A DNA stretch of 18,506 nt from JANOYC01 sp031428675 (GTDB lineage Bacteria; Actinomycetota; Actinomycetes; Actinomycetales; Microbacteriaceae). Location of the stretch: contig JANOYC010000095.1 of assembly GCA_031428675.1 (NCBI GenBank), positions 1 through 18,506 of the forward strand, written 5' to 3'. Under the pieces are notes generated by a model. The model was not told the DNA's origin, searched no databases, and saw nothing but the letters and a program-made list of their open reading frames with translations. Position 1 is the stretch's first letter; each line of letters opens with the position of its first letter. Both the position numbers and the translations under genes were made by a program. Positions 7,408 through 15,525 of this stretch are shown piece after piece.

Positions 7408-8555
7408 GCGTCACCGCCGCCGCCGGATTCGAAGCGAGCGGCGTGAGCGCGGGGCTCAAGGCATCCGGTGGTTTGGATCTTGCCCTCGTCGTCAATCGCG
7501 GCCCGCTGCAGAACGCCGCCGCGGTATTCACCAGCAACCGGGCAAAAGCAAATCCGATCCTGTGGTCGCAGCGTGCCGTTCTCGACGGCATCGTCTCGGC
7601 GGTGTTGCTGAATTCCGGCGGGGCGAACTGCTTCACCGGCGCCGAAGGATTCCAGACCACACATGCAAGTGCGGAGGCGGTCGCACACGCGATCGGTGTG
7701 TCCGCCGGCGACGTGATCATCTGTTCGACCGGCCTCATCGGCGACCAGCTCGATCGCGCCAAGGTGCTCACGGGCATCCCGGTTGCGCACTCCGCGCTCG
7801 GCACCGACGGGGGTGCGGATGCCGCACGCGCCATCATGACGACCGACAGCGTTCCGAAGATGGCTGCTCGCACTGTCGACGGATGGACGATCGGCGGAAT
7901 GGCCAAGGGCGCGGGAATGCTTGCCCCGGGACTCGCGACCATGCTCGTGGTCATCACGACCGACGCGGTCGTTGCGGTGGGTGAGCTCGATGCGCACTTG
8001 CGTGCGGCGACGCGGGTGAGCTTCGACCGACTCGACAGCGACGGTTGCATGTCGACCAATGATCAAGTGACCCTGCTCGCGAGTGGAGCCTCCGGCGCTC
8101 AACCGGACCCCGCCAGGTTCCGCTCCACCTTGACCGAGGTGTGCCTCGACCTCGCGAAGCAATTGCAAGCGGATGCCGAGGGCGCGAGCCATGAGATCAC
8201 CATCGACGTCACCGGAGCTGTGACCGAAGACGAAGCCGTCGAGGTCGGGCGCTCCGTTGCCCGCAATAACCTCTTCAAGGCGGCCGTGTTCGGCAACGAT
8301 CCGAATTGGGGCCGTGTTCTTGCGGCGATCGGCACCACGTCAGCCGAATTCGACCCCTACGACGTCGATGTGTCGATGAACGGGGTGCGCGTGTGTTCCG
8401 GCGGTGCCCCTGATCGTCCTCGCGACGACGTCGATCTCACCCCGCGCGCGGTCACCGTGGGCATTGACCTGCGCGCGGGGCACGCGAGCGCCACGATCTT
8501 CACCAACGACCTCACCCACGACTACGTTCACGAGAACAGCGCGTACAGCTCGTGA
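7404..8555 (+). CDS. argJ: Bifunctional ornithine acetyltransferase / N-acetylglutamate synthase
   Basis: This 383-residue ArgJ moves the acetyl group from N-acetylornithine to glutamate, closing the acetyl cycle (EC 2.3.1.35, with possible EC 2.3.1.1). The self-cleavage site is present: in KGAGMLAPGLATMLV the nucleophile is Thr179, and autoprocessing before it yields alpha and beta chains. 'SGGANCFTG' (71-79) and 'NDPNWGRVL' near the C-terminal third are family motifs. Whether it also accepts acetyl-CoA cannot be told from sequence. The final residues are HENSAYSS. GTG at 7404 overlaps the argC stop (GTGA), and argJ overlaps argB in the same way. Confidence 0.96.
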   Translation: MSVTAAAGFEASGVSAGLKASGGLDLALVVNRGPLQNAAAVFTSNRAKANPILWSQRAVLDGIVSAVLLNSGGANCFTGAEGFQTTHASAEAVAHAIGVSAGDVIICSTGLIGDQLDRAKVLTGIPVAHSALGTDGGADAARAIMTTDSVPKMAARTVDGWTIGGMAKGAGMLAPGLATMLVVITTDAVVAVGELDAHLRAATRVSFDRLDSDGCMSTNDQVTLLASGASGAQPDPARFRSTLTEVCLDLAKQLQADAEGASHEITIDVTGAVTEDEAVEVGRSVARNNLFKAAVFGNDPNWGRVLAAIGTTSAEFDPYDVDVSMNGVRVCSGGAPDRPRDDVDLTPRAVTVGIDLRAGHASATIFTNDLTHDYVHENSAYSS

Positions 8556-9481
8556 TCGACGACATCATCGACAACTCCGCGTCCGACGCCGCGGCGAAAG
8601 CGGCCACCCTCATCGAGTCGCTTCCCTGGCTCAAACGGTTCTCGGGCGAAATCATCGTGGTGAAGTTCGGGGGCAATGCCATGGTCAACGCCGAACTGCA
8701 ACGCGCCTTCGCCGAGGACATGGTCTACCTCCGGTACGCGGGCATCAAGCCCGTGGTCGTGCACGGCGGCGGTCCGCAGATCTCGTCCATGCTGGAGCGC
8801 CTCGGCATCCGATCGGAGTTCGTGGGCGGCTATCGGGTGACCACCCCGGAGACGATGGACGTGGTGCGCATGGTGCTCACCGGCCAGGTCAGTCGCGAGC
8901 TGGTAGGCCTGATCAATGAGCACGGCCCGCTTGCCTCCGGCGTTTCGGGCGAAGACGCCGGTCTGTTCCACGGTCGTCGCCGAGGAGCGATCGTTGACGG
9001 CGAGCATGTCGACATCGGCCAGGTCGGCGACGTCGTCGCGGTCGACCCGGCCGCGGTGCTCGCCGAGGTCAACGCCGGCCGCATCCCGGTGGTGTCGTCG
9101 ATCGCGCCAGACATCGACGTGCCGGGCCAGTCCCTCAACGTGAATGCGGATTCGGCGGCTGCATCGTTGGCCGTCGCCCTCGGCGCCGCCAAGCTCGTGG
9201 TGCTGACCGATGTCGCGGGCCTCTATCGTGATTGGCCCAATCGGGATTCGCTCGTTTCGGTCATCGATTCCGACGAGTTGCGTTCACTGCTGCCGTCGCT
9301 GGAGGCGGGCATGATTCCCAAGATGGCCGCGTGCCTCGAGGCAGTGGACGGGGGAGTGGAGAAGGCCGCCATCATCGACGGCCGCCAGCCCCACTCGATC
9401 CTCCTCGAGATTTTCACGCAGAACGGCGTCGGCACCGAGGTTGTGGCCACGCCGTCCGTCAGCGTGGGGAGCAACCGATGA
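8552..9481 (+). CDS. argB: Acetylglutamate kinase
   Basis: This 309-residue amino-acid kinase phosphorylates N-acetylglutamate with ATP (EC 2.7.2.8) and is usually the arginine-inhibited step in organisms with the cyclic pathway. The phosphate-binding elements are clear: VVKFGGNAM with Lys38, and VVVHGGGPQIS (68-78) in the substrate loop. 'LNVNADSAAASLA' and 'VLTDVAGLYRDW' belong to the ATP site. The N-terminal 25 residues before 'LPWLKRFSGE' form a mobile helix. In arginine-sensitive kinases this helix links dimers into a hexamer, so feedback inhibition is likely here, though that is inference. The GTG start overlaps the argJ stop by 4 nt, and the stop overlaps argD by 4 nt. Confidence 0.96.
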   Translation: MIDDIIDNSASDAAAKAATLIESLPWLKRFSGEIIVVKFGGNAMVNAELQRAFAEDMVYLRYAGIKPVVVHGGGPQISSMLERLGIRSEFVGGYRVTTPETMDVVRMVLTGQVSRELVGLINEHGPLASGVSGEDAGLFHGRRRGAIVDGEHVDIGQVGDVVAVDPAAVLAEVNAGRIPVVSSIAPDIDVPGQSLNVNADSAAASLAVALGAAKLVVLTDVAGLYRDWPNRDSLVSVIDSDELRSLLPSLEAGMIPKMAACLEAVDGGVEKAAIIDGRQPHSILLEIFTQNGVGTEVVATPSVSVGSNR

Positions 9482-10647
9482 GCTGGCGCGATGATTTCAG
9501 CGCGGCGATGATGGGCTCCGCGCCCTCGCCGCTCGGAATGCTCGTGCGCGGTTCTGGCGCTCGCGTGTGGGATGAGGCTGGCACCGAATATCTGGACTTC
9601 CTCGCTGGGATCGCCGTGAACGCGCTCGGCCACGCGCATCCGGCATTCGTGGATGCCGTCGCCTCGCAAGTCGCGACGCTCGCGCACGTGTCCAACTACT
9701 TTGCAACTCCGCCGCAAATTGAGCTCGCGAAACGACTCCGCCGAATCTCCGGCGCGGGAGAGACCGGGCGGGTCTTCATCGGCAACTCGGGCGCCGAAGC
9801 GATCGAAGCGGCTATCAAGCTTGCGCGCCTCAATCACGGCCGCACGAAAATCGTCGCTCTCAACAACGCCTTTCACGGTCGCACCACCGGCTCGCTCGCG
9901 CTGACCGGCAAACCGGCGCTGCGCGAGGGGTTCGAACCTCTTCTCCCCGGTGTCGTGCACATCGATTCGACGGTTGCAGCGCTCGAAGCAACCATCGACG
10001 ACAGTGTTGCCGCGCTCTTCCTCGAACCGATCAAAGGCGAGGCCGGGGTCGTCGACCTCCCGCCCGGCTATTTGGCGCGCGCACGCGAGGTTACGCAACA
10101 GCACGGCGTGCTCCTGATCCTCGACGAGATCCAGACCGGTGCCGGGCGCACCGGAACGTGGTTCGCATTCCAACAGCACGGCATCGTGCCCGACGCGATT
10201 GTGATCGCCAAGGGCATCGGCGGGGGCTTTCCGATCGGAGCGCTGGTCACCTTCGGATCTGCGTCGGGGCTGTTCCGCACCGGTCAGCACGGCAGCACCT
10301 TTGGTGGCAACCCGCTCGCGACCGCTGCGGCCAATGCGGTGCTCGGCGAGATCGAATCCGCCGGTCTTGTCGAGAACGCGGCCCTGCGCGGACGTCAATT
10401 ACGCGAAGCGATCCTTGGCCTTCGTTCCCCGCTCGTGCACGAAGTGCGCGGCGCTGGTCTGCTCATTGGCATCGGTCTCACCGAGCCGGTCGCACACGCC
10501 GTCTCGACAGCGGCGTTCGAGCGCGGCCTCATCGTCAATGCAGCCAACGAGACGAGTATCCGGCTTGCTCCGCCGCTCATCATCGACGACGACGACGTCG
10601 CCGAATTCATCCGATTGTTCACGGCTGCGCTGGAGGCGGCATCATGA
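9478..10647 (+). CDS. argD: Acetylornithine aminotransferase
   Basis: This 389-residue class III pyridoxal-phosphate aminotransferase converts N-acetylglutamate semialdehyde to N-acetylornithine with glutamate as donor (EC 2.6.1.11). Key segments are 'YLDFLAGIAVNALGHAHP', the cofactor loop 'GNSGAEAIEAAIKLAR', 'NAFHGRT', 'LILDEIQTGAGRTG', and the Schiff-base Lys245 in VIAKGIGGGFPIGA, followed by 'HGSTFGGNP'. The frame is open 246 bases farther upstream, but that stretch lies inside argB and is unlike the family. The ATG at 9478 gives MSWRDDFSAAMMG, the usual actinobacterial start, and overlaps the argB stop by 4 nt. It may also serve in lysine synthesis, as known for other ArgD proteins. Confidence 0.96.
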   Translation: MSWRDDFSAAMMGSAPSPLGMLVRGSGARVWDEAGTEYLDFLAGIAVNALGHAHPAFVDAVASQVATLAHVSNYFATPPQIELAKRLRRISGAGETGRVFIGNSGAEAIEAAIKLARLNHGRTKIVALNNAFHGRTTGSLALTGKPALREGFEPLLPGVVHIDSTVAALEATIDDSVAALFLEPIKGEAGVVDLPPGYLARAREVTQQHGVLLILDEIQTGAGRTGTWFAFQQHGIVPDAIVIAKGIGGGFPIGALVTFGSASGLFRTGQHGSTFGGNPLATAAANAVLGEIESAGLVENAALRGRQLREAILGLRSPLVHEVRGAGLLIGIGLTEPVAHAVSTAAFERGLIVNAANETSIRLAPPLIIDDDDVAEFIRLFTAALEAAS

Positions 10648-11564
10648 CACGGCATTTTCTTCGCGACGACGACATCTCCCACGTCGAGCAATTGCAGATT
10701 CTCGAGCTCGCATCGGAACTGAAAGCCGACCGCTTCTCGGCACGGCCTCTCGCGGGTCCGCAGACCGTCGCGGTGATTTTCGATAAGTCGTCGACCCGCA
10801 CGCGCGTGTCCTTCGCGGTGGGCATCGCCGACCTCGGTGGCGTGCCGCTCATCATCTCGACCGCGAGCAGCCAGCTCGGCGGCAAGGAGACGGCCTCTGA
10901 CACCGCGCGCGTGCTCGAACGTCAGGTTGCCGCGATCGTGTGGCGCACCTATGCGCAGGCCGGACTCGAGCAGATGGCGCTGGGCACGACGGTGCCGGTA
11001 GTGAACGCGTTGAGCGACGACTTCCACCCGTGCCAGTTGCTCGCCGATCTGTTGACGATCCGCGAGCACAAGGGTCATTTGCTGGGACTCACCGTCACCT
11101 TTCTCGGCGACGGTGCAAGCAACATGGCCCAGAGTTATCTCTTGGCGTGCGCCACCGCGGGCATCCACGTGCGAGTCGCGAGCCCTCCGGAGTTCTCGCC
11201 GTCTGCGGGGGTGGTCGCCGACGCAGAACGCATCGCCGCGTCGACCGGCGGGTCGGTGCGCTTGTTCTCCGAACCGATCGACGCAGTCAAGGGCGCGGAT
11301 GTCGTTGTCACCGACACCTGGGTGTCGATGGGCAAGGAAGAAGAGAAGGCGCACCGCGTGAGTATTTTCGGCCCGTATCGGGTCGACTCCGAGCTCATGG
11401 CGCATGCGCACAGCGACGCCTTGTTCATGCACTGCCTCCCGGCCGATCGCGGTTACGAGGTGACGGCAGACGTCATCGACGGCGGCCAGAGTGTCATCTG
11501 GGATGAGGCGGAGAACCGCCTGCACGCGCAGAAGGCGCTGCTCGTCTGGCTGCTGCGCCACTGA
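10644..11564 (+). CDS. argF: Ornithine carbamoyltransferase
   Basis: This 306-residue anabolic ornithine transcarbamylase joins carbamoyl phosphate and ornithine to citrulline (EC 2.1.3.3). The carbamoyl-phosphate motif S-T-R-T-R is at residues 50-54, 'HPCQLLADLLTI' lies mid-protein, the ornithine-binding 'DTWVSMGKEEE' follows, and the catalytic HCLP is at 263-266. The start at ATG 10644 is chosen because it overlaps the argD stop (ATGA) and gives 'MTRHFLRDDDIS', the normal actinobacterial N-terminus. The same frame is open far upstream, but only as a shadow of argD. It ends the tightly coupled argCJBDF block; 93 nt then separate it from argG, with only short GC hairpins and no T-run. Confidence 0.96.
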   Translation: MTRHFLRDDDISHVEQLQILELASELKADRFSARPLAGPQTVAVIFDKSSTRTRVSFAVGIADLGGVPLIISTASSQLGGKETASDTARVLERQVAAIVWRTYAQAGLEQMALGTTVPVVNALSDDFHPCQLLADLLTIREHKGHLLGLTVTFLGDGASNMAQSYLLACATAGIHVRVASPPEFSPSAGVVADAERIAASTGGSVRLFSEPIDAVKGADVVVTDTWVSMGKEEEKAHRVSIFGPYRVDSELMAHAHSDALFMHCLPADRGYEVTADVIDGGQSVIWDEAENRLHAQKALLVWLLRH

Positions 11565-11623
11565 TCGCCGGTCGGCGACTCCGGAGCGCACCGCCCGGGC
11601 GCTACCCGCCACGCGGTCAACCA

Positions 11624-11650
11624 TAGACTTGTCTTTTGAACTCAAGGAGA
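11624..11650 (+). promoter_or_regulatory. Putative argG promoter (-10) and Shine-Dalgarno
   Basis: TAGACT (11624-11629) matches the -10 consensus and would start transcription near 11636, leaving a leader of about 22 nt. AAGGAGA (11644-11650) lies 7 nt before the argG ATG at 11658. No convincing -35 is seen at the expected distance. Together these suggest argGH can be expressed apart from argCJBDF, with a conventional leader unlike argC. Confidence 0.4.
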
Positions 11651-11657
11651 ACCACAC

Positions 11658-12860
11658 ATGGCTGAACGCGTCGTCCTCGCCTACTCGGGCGGACTCGACA
11701 CCTCGGTAGGCATCGGCTGGCTGAAAGATGCCACGGGCAAAGAGGTCGTGGCCCTCGCTGTCGACGTTGGCCAGGGTGGCGAAGACATGAACGACATCCG
11801 CCAGCGTGCGCTCGATTGCGGCGCGGTGGAATCAGTTGTTGTGGATGCCCGCGATGAGTTCGCGAACGACTACCTGATGCCGGCTCTCAAGGCCAACGCG
11901 CTGTACCAGAAGCGCTACCCGCTCGTGTCGGCGCTCAGCCGTCCCGTCATCGCGCGCCACCTCGCGCGCGTTGCGAAAGAACTCGGAGCCGACTCCGTCG
12001 CGCACGGGTGCACGGGCAAGGGTAACGACCAGGTGCGCTTTGAAGCCGCCGTCGCGGCACTTGCCCCCGAGCTCTCCAGCATCGCGCCCGTTCGCGACCT
12101 CGCACTCACGCGCGACAAGGCGATTGTGTATGCCGAGCAGCACAATCTTCCGATCCAGCAGTCCAAGAAGAACCCGTACTCCATCGACAAGAACGTGTGG
12201 GGTCGAGCGGTCGAAACGGGCTTCCTCGAAGACCCGTGGAACGCGCCCATCGAAGACCTCTACGAGTACACGCAAGACCCGAACGTGCAGCGCGACGCCG
12301 ACGAAGTGACGATCACCTTCCATTCCGGAATCCCGGTCGCGATCGACGGTCGTTCGCTGTCGCCGTTGGAGATCGTTCAAGAACTCAACTCAGTGGCGGG
12401 CAAGCACGGAGTCGGCCGAATCGACGTTGTCGAAGACCGTCTCGTCGGCATCAAGAGCCGCGAGGTCTACGAGGCGCCGGCTGCAATGGCCCTGATCGAG
12501 GCGCACGAAGCGCTCGAGAGCCTCACGATCGAACGCGACCTCGGTCGTTACAAGCGCGGCGTCGAGGCTGAATGGGCGAACCTCGTCTACGACGGACTCT
12601 GGTATTCGAGCCTCAAGCGCTCCCTCGACGTGTTCATCGACGACACGCAGAAGTACGTGAGCGGCGACATCCGACTGAAGTTGCAGGGTGGCCGGGCCGT
12701 CGTCACCGGCCAGAAGAGTGACGAGAGCCTCTACGACTTCAGCCTCGCGACCTACGACACCGGTGATACGTTCGATCAGTCGCTGTCGAAGGGCTTCATC
12801 GAAATTTGGTCGTTGCCGAGCAAGATCTCGGCCCGCCGTGACCTCAAGGCCGGTGACTGA
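11658..12860 (+). CDS. argG: Argininosuccinate synthase
   Basis: This 400-residue enzyme condenses citrulline and aspartate with ATP to argininosuccinate (EC 6.3.4.5). The N-type ATP pyrophosphatase loop is AYSGGLDTS (8-16). Further family marks are 'DVGQGGEDM', 'YPLVSALSRP', 'HGCTGKGNDQVRFE' and 'DKNVWGRAVE', in that order. Length is typical of the short bacterial and mammalian-like type I enzyme. The ATG at 11658 is backed by AAGGAGA 7 nt upstream. It is the first gene of argG-argH-mpg. Its stop TGA (12858-12860) overlaps the proposed CTG start of argH. Confidence 0.97.
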   Translation: MAERVVLAYSGGLDTSVGIGWLKDATGKEVVALAVDVGQGGEDMNDIRQRALDCGAVESVVVDARDEFANDYLMPALKANALYQKRYPLVSALSRPVIARHLARVAKELGADSVAHGCTGKGNDQVRFEAAVAALAPELSSIAPVRDLALTRDKAIVYAEQHNLPIQQSKKNPYSIDKNVWGRAVETGFLEDPWNAPIEDLYEYTQDPNVQRDADEVTITFHSGIPVAIDGRSLSPLEIVQELNSVAGKHGVGRIDVVEDRLVGIKSREVYEAPAAMALIEAHEALESLTIERDLGRYKRGVEAEWANLVYDGLWYSSLKRSLDVFIDDTQKYVSGDIRLKLQGGRAVVTGQKSDESLYDFSLATYDTGDTFDQSLSKGFIEIWSLPSKISARRDLKAGD

Positions 12861-14284
12861 GCCTGGCTGACGACACCACCACGGAAGGCGCCCTGTGGGG
12901 CGCGCGCTTTGCGAGCGGACCGTCAGCCGAGCTTTCCCGCTTGAGCAAGTCGACGCATTTCGACTGGCAGCTCGCCCCCTATGACATCGCCGGATCCCGG
13001 GCGCACGCCGTGGCTCTCGCCGCAGCAGGTTACCTCGACGAATCCGAACTCGAACGGATGCTGCAGGCGCTCAACGACCTCGACGCTGCGGTCGCCGACG
13101 GTTCGTTCTCCGCTCTCGACTCCGACGAAGACGTACATTCGGCTCTCGAGCGAGGGCTCATCGAGCGCGCGGGAACGCAGCTCGGCGGCAAGCTACGAGC
13201 GGGCCGCAGCCGCAATGACCAGATCGCCACGCTCATCCGGATGTACCTGCTCGATCACGAGCGCGCCATCCGGCACGAAATCGTGCAGCTCGTGGACGCG
13301 ATTGCAGCGCAGGCGGAAGCGAACATCGACGCGGTCATGCCCGGCCGCACGCACCTGCAGCACGCGCAGCCCGTGCTGCTCGCGCATCACCTACTCGCGC
13401 ACGCGTGGCCGCTCGTGCGCGACCTGCAGCGGCTTCGCGACTGGAGAGTGCGGGCATCCGCGTCGCCGTACGGCTCAGGCGCCCTGGCCGGCGGTTCCTT
13501 GGGGCTTGACCCGGCGCTCGTCGCGCGAGAGTTGGGTTTTGACCGCACGACCGAGAACTCGATCGACGCCACCGCAAGCCGGGATGTCGTGGCCGAGTTC
13601 GCATACATCGCCGCGCAGATCGGTATCGACCTCTCTCGCTTGTCCGAGGAGATCATCCTGTGGGCCACGCGCGAGTTCGGATTCGTGCGACTTGACGACG
13701 CCTACTCGACCGGCTCGTCGATCATGCCTCAGAAGAAGAACCCCGACATCGCGGAACTCGCACGCGGCAAATCAGGTCGATTGATCGGCAACCTGACCGG
13801 TCTGCTCGTCACGTTGAAAGGGCTCCCGCTCGCGTACAACCGAGACCTGCAGGAAGACAAAGAGCCAGCGTTCGATTCTGTCGAAACTCTCGAGGTCGTT
13901 CTGCCCGCGTTCACCGGAATGGTCTCGACGTTGCGGTTTGATCATGCGCGGATGGCCGAGTTGGCGCCGCAGGGATTCTCGTTGGCCACCGACGTTGCCG
14001 ACTGGCTCGTTCGACGGCACGTGCCATTCCGCGAAGCGCATGAGATCAGCGGTGCCCTCGTGCGTTTCTGCGAAGACCATGGCATGGATCTGCACGAACC
14101 CACCGATGCGGACTACGCGGCGATCTCCCCGCATCTCTCCGGTGAGGTGCGCGGCGTGTTGACGGTCGCCGGGTCGATAGCGAGTCGGTCGGGAGTCGGC
14201 GGAACTGCCCTCGATCGCGTCGAGGAGCAACTCGCAGCGCTCACCAAAAACGTTCGCGAACACGTGCCCGGCGGTTTCGTCTAA
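12857..14284 (+). CDS. argH: Argininosuccinate lyase, apparent CTG start
   Basis: This enzyme of the fumarase/aspartase superfamily splits argininosuccinate into arginine and fumarate (EC 4.3.2.1). The catalytic loop is GSSIMPQKKNPD, with its first Ser at residue 287. 'RAGRSRNDQIATL' and 'HLQHAQPVLLAHH' are the other two signature regions. The conserved N-terminus GALWGARFASGPSAELSRLS lies upstream of the first ATG/GTG/TTG in frame, a TTG at 12941. The frame is closed by a TGA at 12854-12856, and only CTG codons at 12857 and 12863 lie between that stop and the conserved region. CTG 12857 overlaps the argG TGA (CTGA), has AAGG 7 nt upstream (12846-12849) and gives 475 residues, normal for ArgH. 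The TTG start would give 447 and lose the WGxRF segment. A sequencing error or substitution of an original ATG or GTG is possible. Confidence 0.9.
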   Translation: MSLADDTTTEGALWGARFASGPSAELSRLSKSTHFDWQLAPYDIAGSRAHAVALAAAGYLDESELERMLQALNDLDAAVADGSFSALDSDEDVHSALERGLIERAGTQLGGKLRAGRSRNDQIATLIRMYLLDHERAIRHEIVQLVDAIAAQAEANIDAVMPGRTHLQHAQPVLLAHHLLAHAWPLVRDLQRLRDWRVRASASPYGSGALAGGSLGLDPALVARELGFDRTTENSIDATASRDVVAEFAYIAAQIGIDLSRLSEEIILWATREFGFVRLDDAYSTGSSIMPQKKNPDIAELARGKSGRLIGNLTGLLVTLKGLPLAYNRDLQEDKEPAFDSVETLEVVLPAFTGMVSTLRFDHARMAELAPQGFSLATDVADWLVRRHVPFREAHEISGALVRFCEDHGMDLHEPTDADYAAISPHLSGEVRGVLTVAGSIASRSGVGGTALDRVEEQLAALTKNVREHVPGGFV

Positions 14285-14288
14285 CGCC

Positions 14289-14939
14289 ATGCACCGCTTC
14301 AGCGCTGACGCCGTGGAGATTGCGCCAACGCTTCTCGGTGGCCTGCTGACCGTCGGCGAGGTGACTCTCCGCCTGACCGAGGTGGAGGCGTACCGCGGTG
14401 AGGTCGATCCCGGCTCGCACGCCTTTCGCGGGCAGACCAAGCGAAATGCCACCATGTTCGGCCCGCCCGGACACCTGTATGCGTACTTCACCTACGGGAT
14501 GCACGTGTGCGCGAACATCGTCTGCTCTCCCGAAGGGGTCGCTTCAGCCGTCCTGTTGCGGGCGGGCGATATTGTCGAAGGCCTCGAGGTTGCCCGGGCA
14601 CGGCGCGGAAGCACCGTGCCGCACCGAGACCTAGCGCGGGGGCCCGCGCGGCTCGCGGTCGCCCTCGGGATCGCTCTCGCCGATGATGGTGCGCTCATCC
14701 AGTTGTCGGGCCAGGTTCGAGCGGACACCCGCTTCGCATTCGCGGATCGGTCAGGTGCCGTTCCGGTGTCGAGCGGGCCGCGCACCGGCGTCAGCGGGCC
14801 CGGTGGCGGCGACGAATACCCGTGGCGGTTCTTCATCCCCGGGGATCCTACGGTGTCGCAGTACCGGGCAAGCGTCACACGTCGAGGGCGACCGTCGACC
14901 ACCGGGCGCGCGACCCGATCCACGCCGTCTACACCGTGA
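14289..14939 (+). CDS. mpg: DNA-3-methyladenine glycosylase (AAG/MPG family)
   Basis: This 216-residue base-excision repair glycosylase of the AAG fold removes alkylated purines such as 3-methyladenine from DNA (EC 3.2.2.21). It shows 'LTEVEAYRGEVDPGSHAFRG', where Glu33 aligns with the catalytic Glu of human AAG. 'RNATMFGPPGHLYAYFTYGM' is followed by 'CANIVCSPEG' and 'AVLLRAG', all in family order. The C-terminal part 'ARGPARLAVALGI' and a closing segment near 'RFFIPGDPTVSQYR' complete the fold, with a short extra basic tail. ATG at 14289 lies 4 nt after the argH stop, so it is probably the last gene of the argGH mRNA. Its 3' end overlaps the convergent membrane-protein gene by 11 nt. Confidence 0.95.
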   Translation: MHRFSADAVEIAPTLLGGLLTVGEVTLRLTEVEAYRGEVDPGSHAFRGQTKRNATMFGPPGHLYAYFTYGMHVCANIVCSPEGVASAVLLRAGDIVEGLEVARARRGSTVPHRDLARGPARLAVALGIALADDGALIQLSGQVRADTRFAFADRSGAVPVSSGPRTGVSGPGGGDEYPWRFFIPGDPTVSQYRASVTRRGRPSTTGRATRSTPSTP

Positions 14940-15525
14940 GCAGGATGAGCGCGGCACACGCGCCCGCCCAGACGAGGCTCACAAGGGTGCCGATGATGAA
15001 CCGCTCGCGCGCTTCGGGAGAGTCGAGTTCGCCGAGTCGACCGAGGCCCTTCACGGCGACCACGATGGCGATGCCTTCGAAGCGACCGAGCACCGCGAGG
15101 CCGATGACGGCGAGCCGTTCGAGATAGCCGATCGTCGCACCGCCGCGTAGCACCTCGCGCTGCGCGCTCGAGGCCCGATCGTCGCCAACGGCAGGATGCC
15201 CGGTCGGCTGTTCCGACCGCTCTGCAGCGTCCGCGCTCGCCATGCCCAGCACGGTGAGGGTGAGCGGGCCACCGACCACGACGCCCAGGACGAAGACTTC
15301 GATCGCGACCACGCTCGCGAGTGCCGGCAGCGGGTAGGGCAGCGGCATGTCGGCCCCCAGCCCGTGCAAGAGCAGTCCGGTGGCGACCGGGATGACGCCG
15401 ACGGTTCCGATGATGGGGCGGCCGATTCGAGCGGCGACGATGGCCAGGGCGATGCAGGCGCCGACGATCGCGATGGCGGCTATCCATAGGGCGACGGTGC
15501 CGAAGGCAGGCGAGAAGAGATTCAT
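14929..15525 (-). CDS. Small integral membrane protein paired with a SatD-like gene
   Basis: This 198-residue protein has five likely membrane segments: about 10-32, 36-56, 66-95, 133-159 and 176-197. A polar loop (98-128) rich in Glu, Asp and Ser splits the protein into two halves. The C-terminal half has the pattern GGATIGYLERLAVIGLAVLG, then 'FEGIAIVVAVKGLGR' and 'ERFIIGTLVSLVWA'. I recognise this as the C-terminal part of the DUF3307-type membrane proteins encoded beside SatD family genes in other phyla; this is from memory of the pattern, not from a search. Its start shares one base with the SatD-like stop (TGATG), so the pair is translationally coupled. No transporter or enzyme motif is visible, and the function is unknown. 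Confidence 0.8.
   Translation of the reverse strand: MNLFSPAFGTVALWIAAIAIVGACIALAIVAARIGRPIIGTVGVIPVATGLLLHGLGADMPLPYPLPALASVVAIEVFVLGVVVGGPLTLTVLGMASADAAERSEQPTGHPAVGDDRASSAQREVLRGGATIGYLERLAVIGLAVLGRFEGIAIVVAVKGLGRLGELDSPEARERFIIGTLVSLVWAGACAALILLTV

Noticed and set aside
9232..9477. N-terminal extension of argD in an open frame
   Set aside because: The extension lies within argB, is Arg/Gly-rich and unlike aminotransferases. ATG 9478 gives the normal length and the ATGA overlap.
11565..11603. Two short GC hairpins after argF considered as a terminator
   Set aside because: Both stems are only 5 bp (11565-11578 and 11585-11603) and neither is followed by a T-run.
9223..11657. Two long minus-strand open frames (391 and 420 codons) opposite argD and argF
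   Set aside because: They are shadow frames caused by GC-rich codon use. They have no ribosome-binding sites and no protein family pattern, and both genes beneath them are certain.
12941..12943. TTG as the start of argH
   Set aside because: It would remove the conserved 'WGARFASGPS' segment, has no Shine-Dalgarno, and gives a protein about 28 residues too short.
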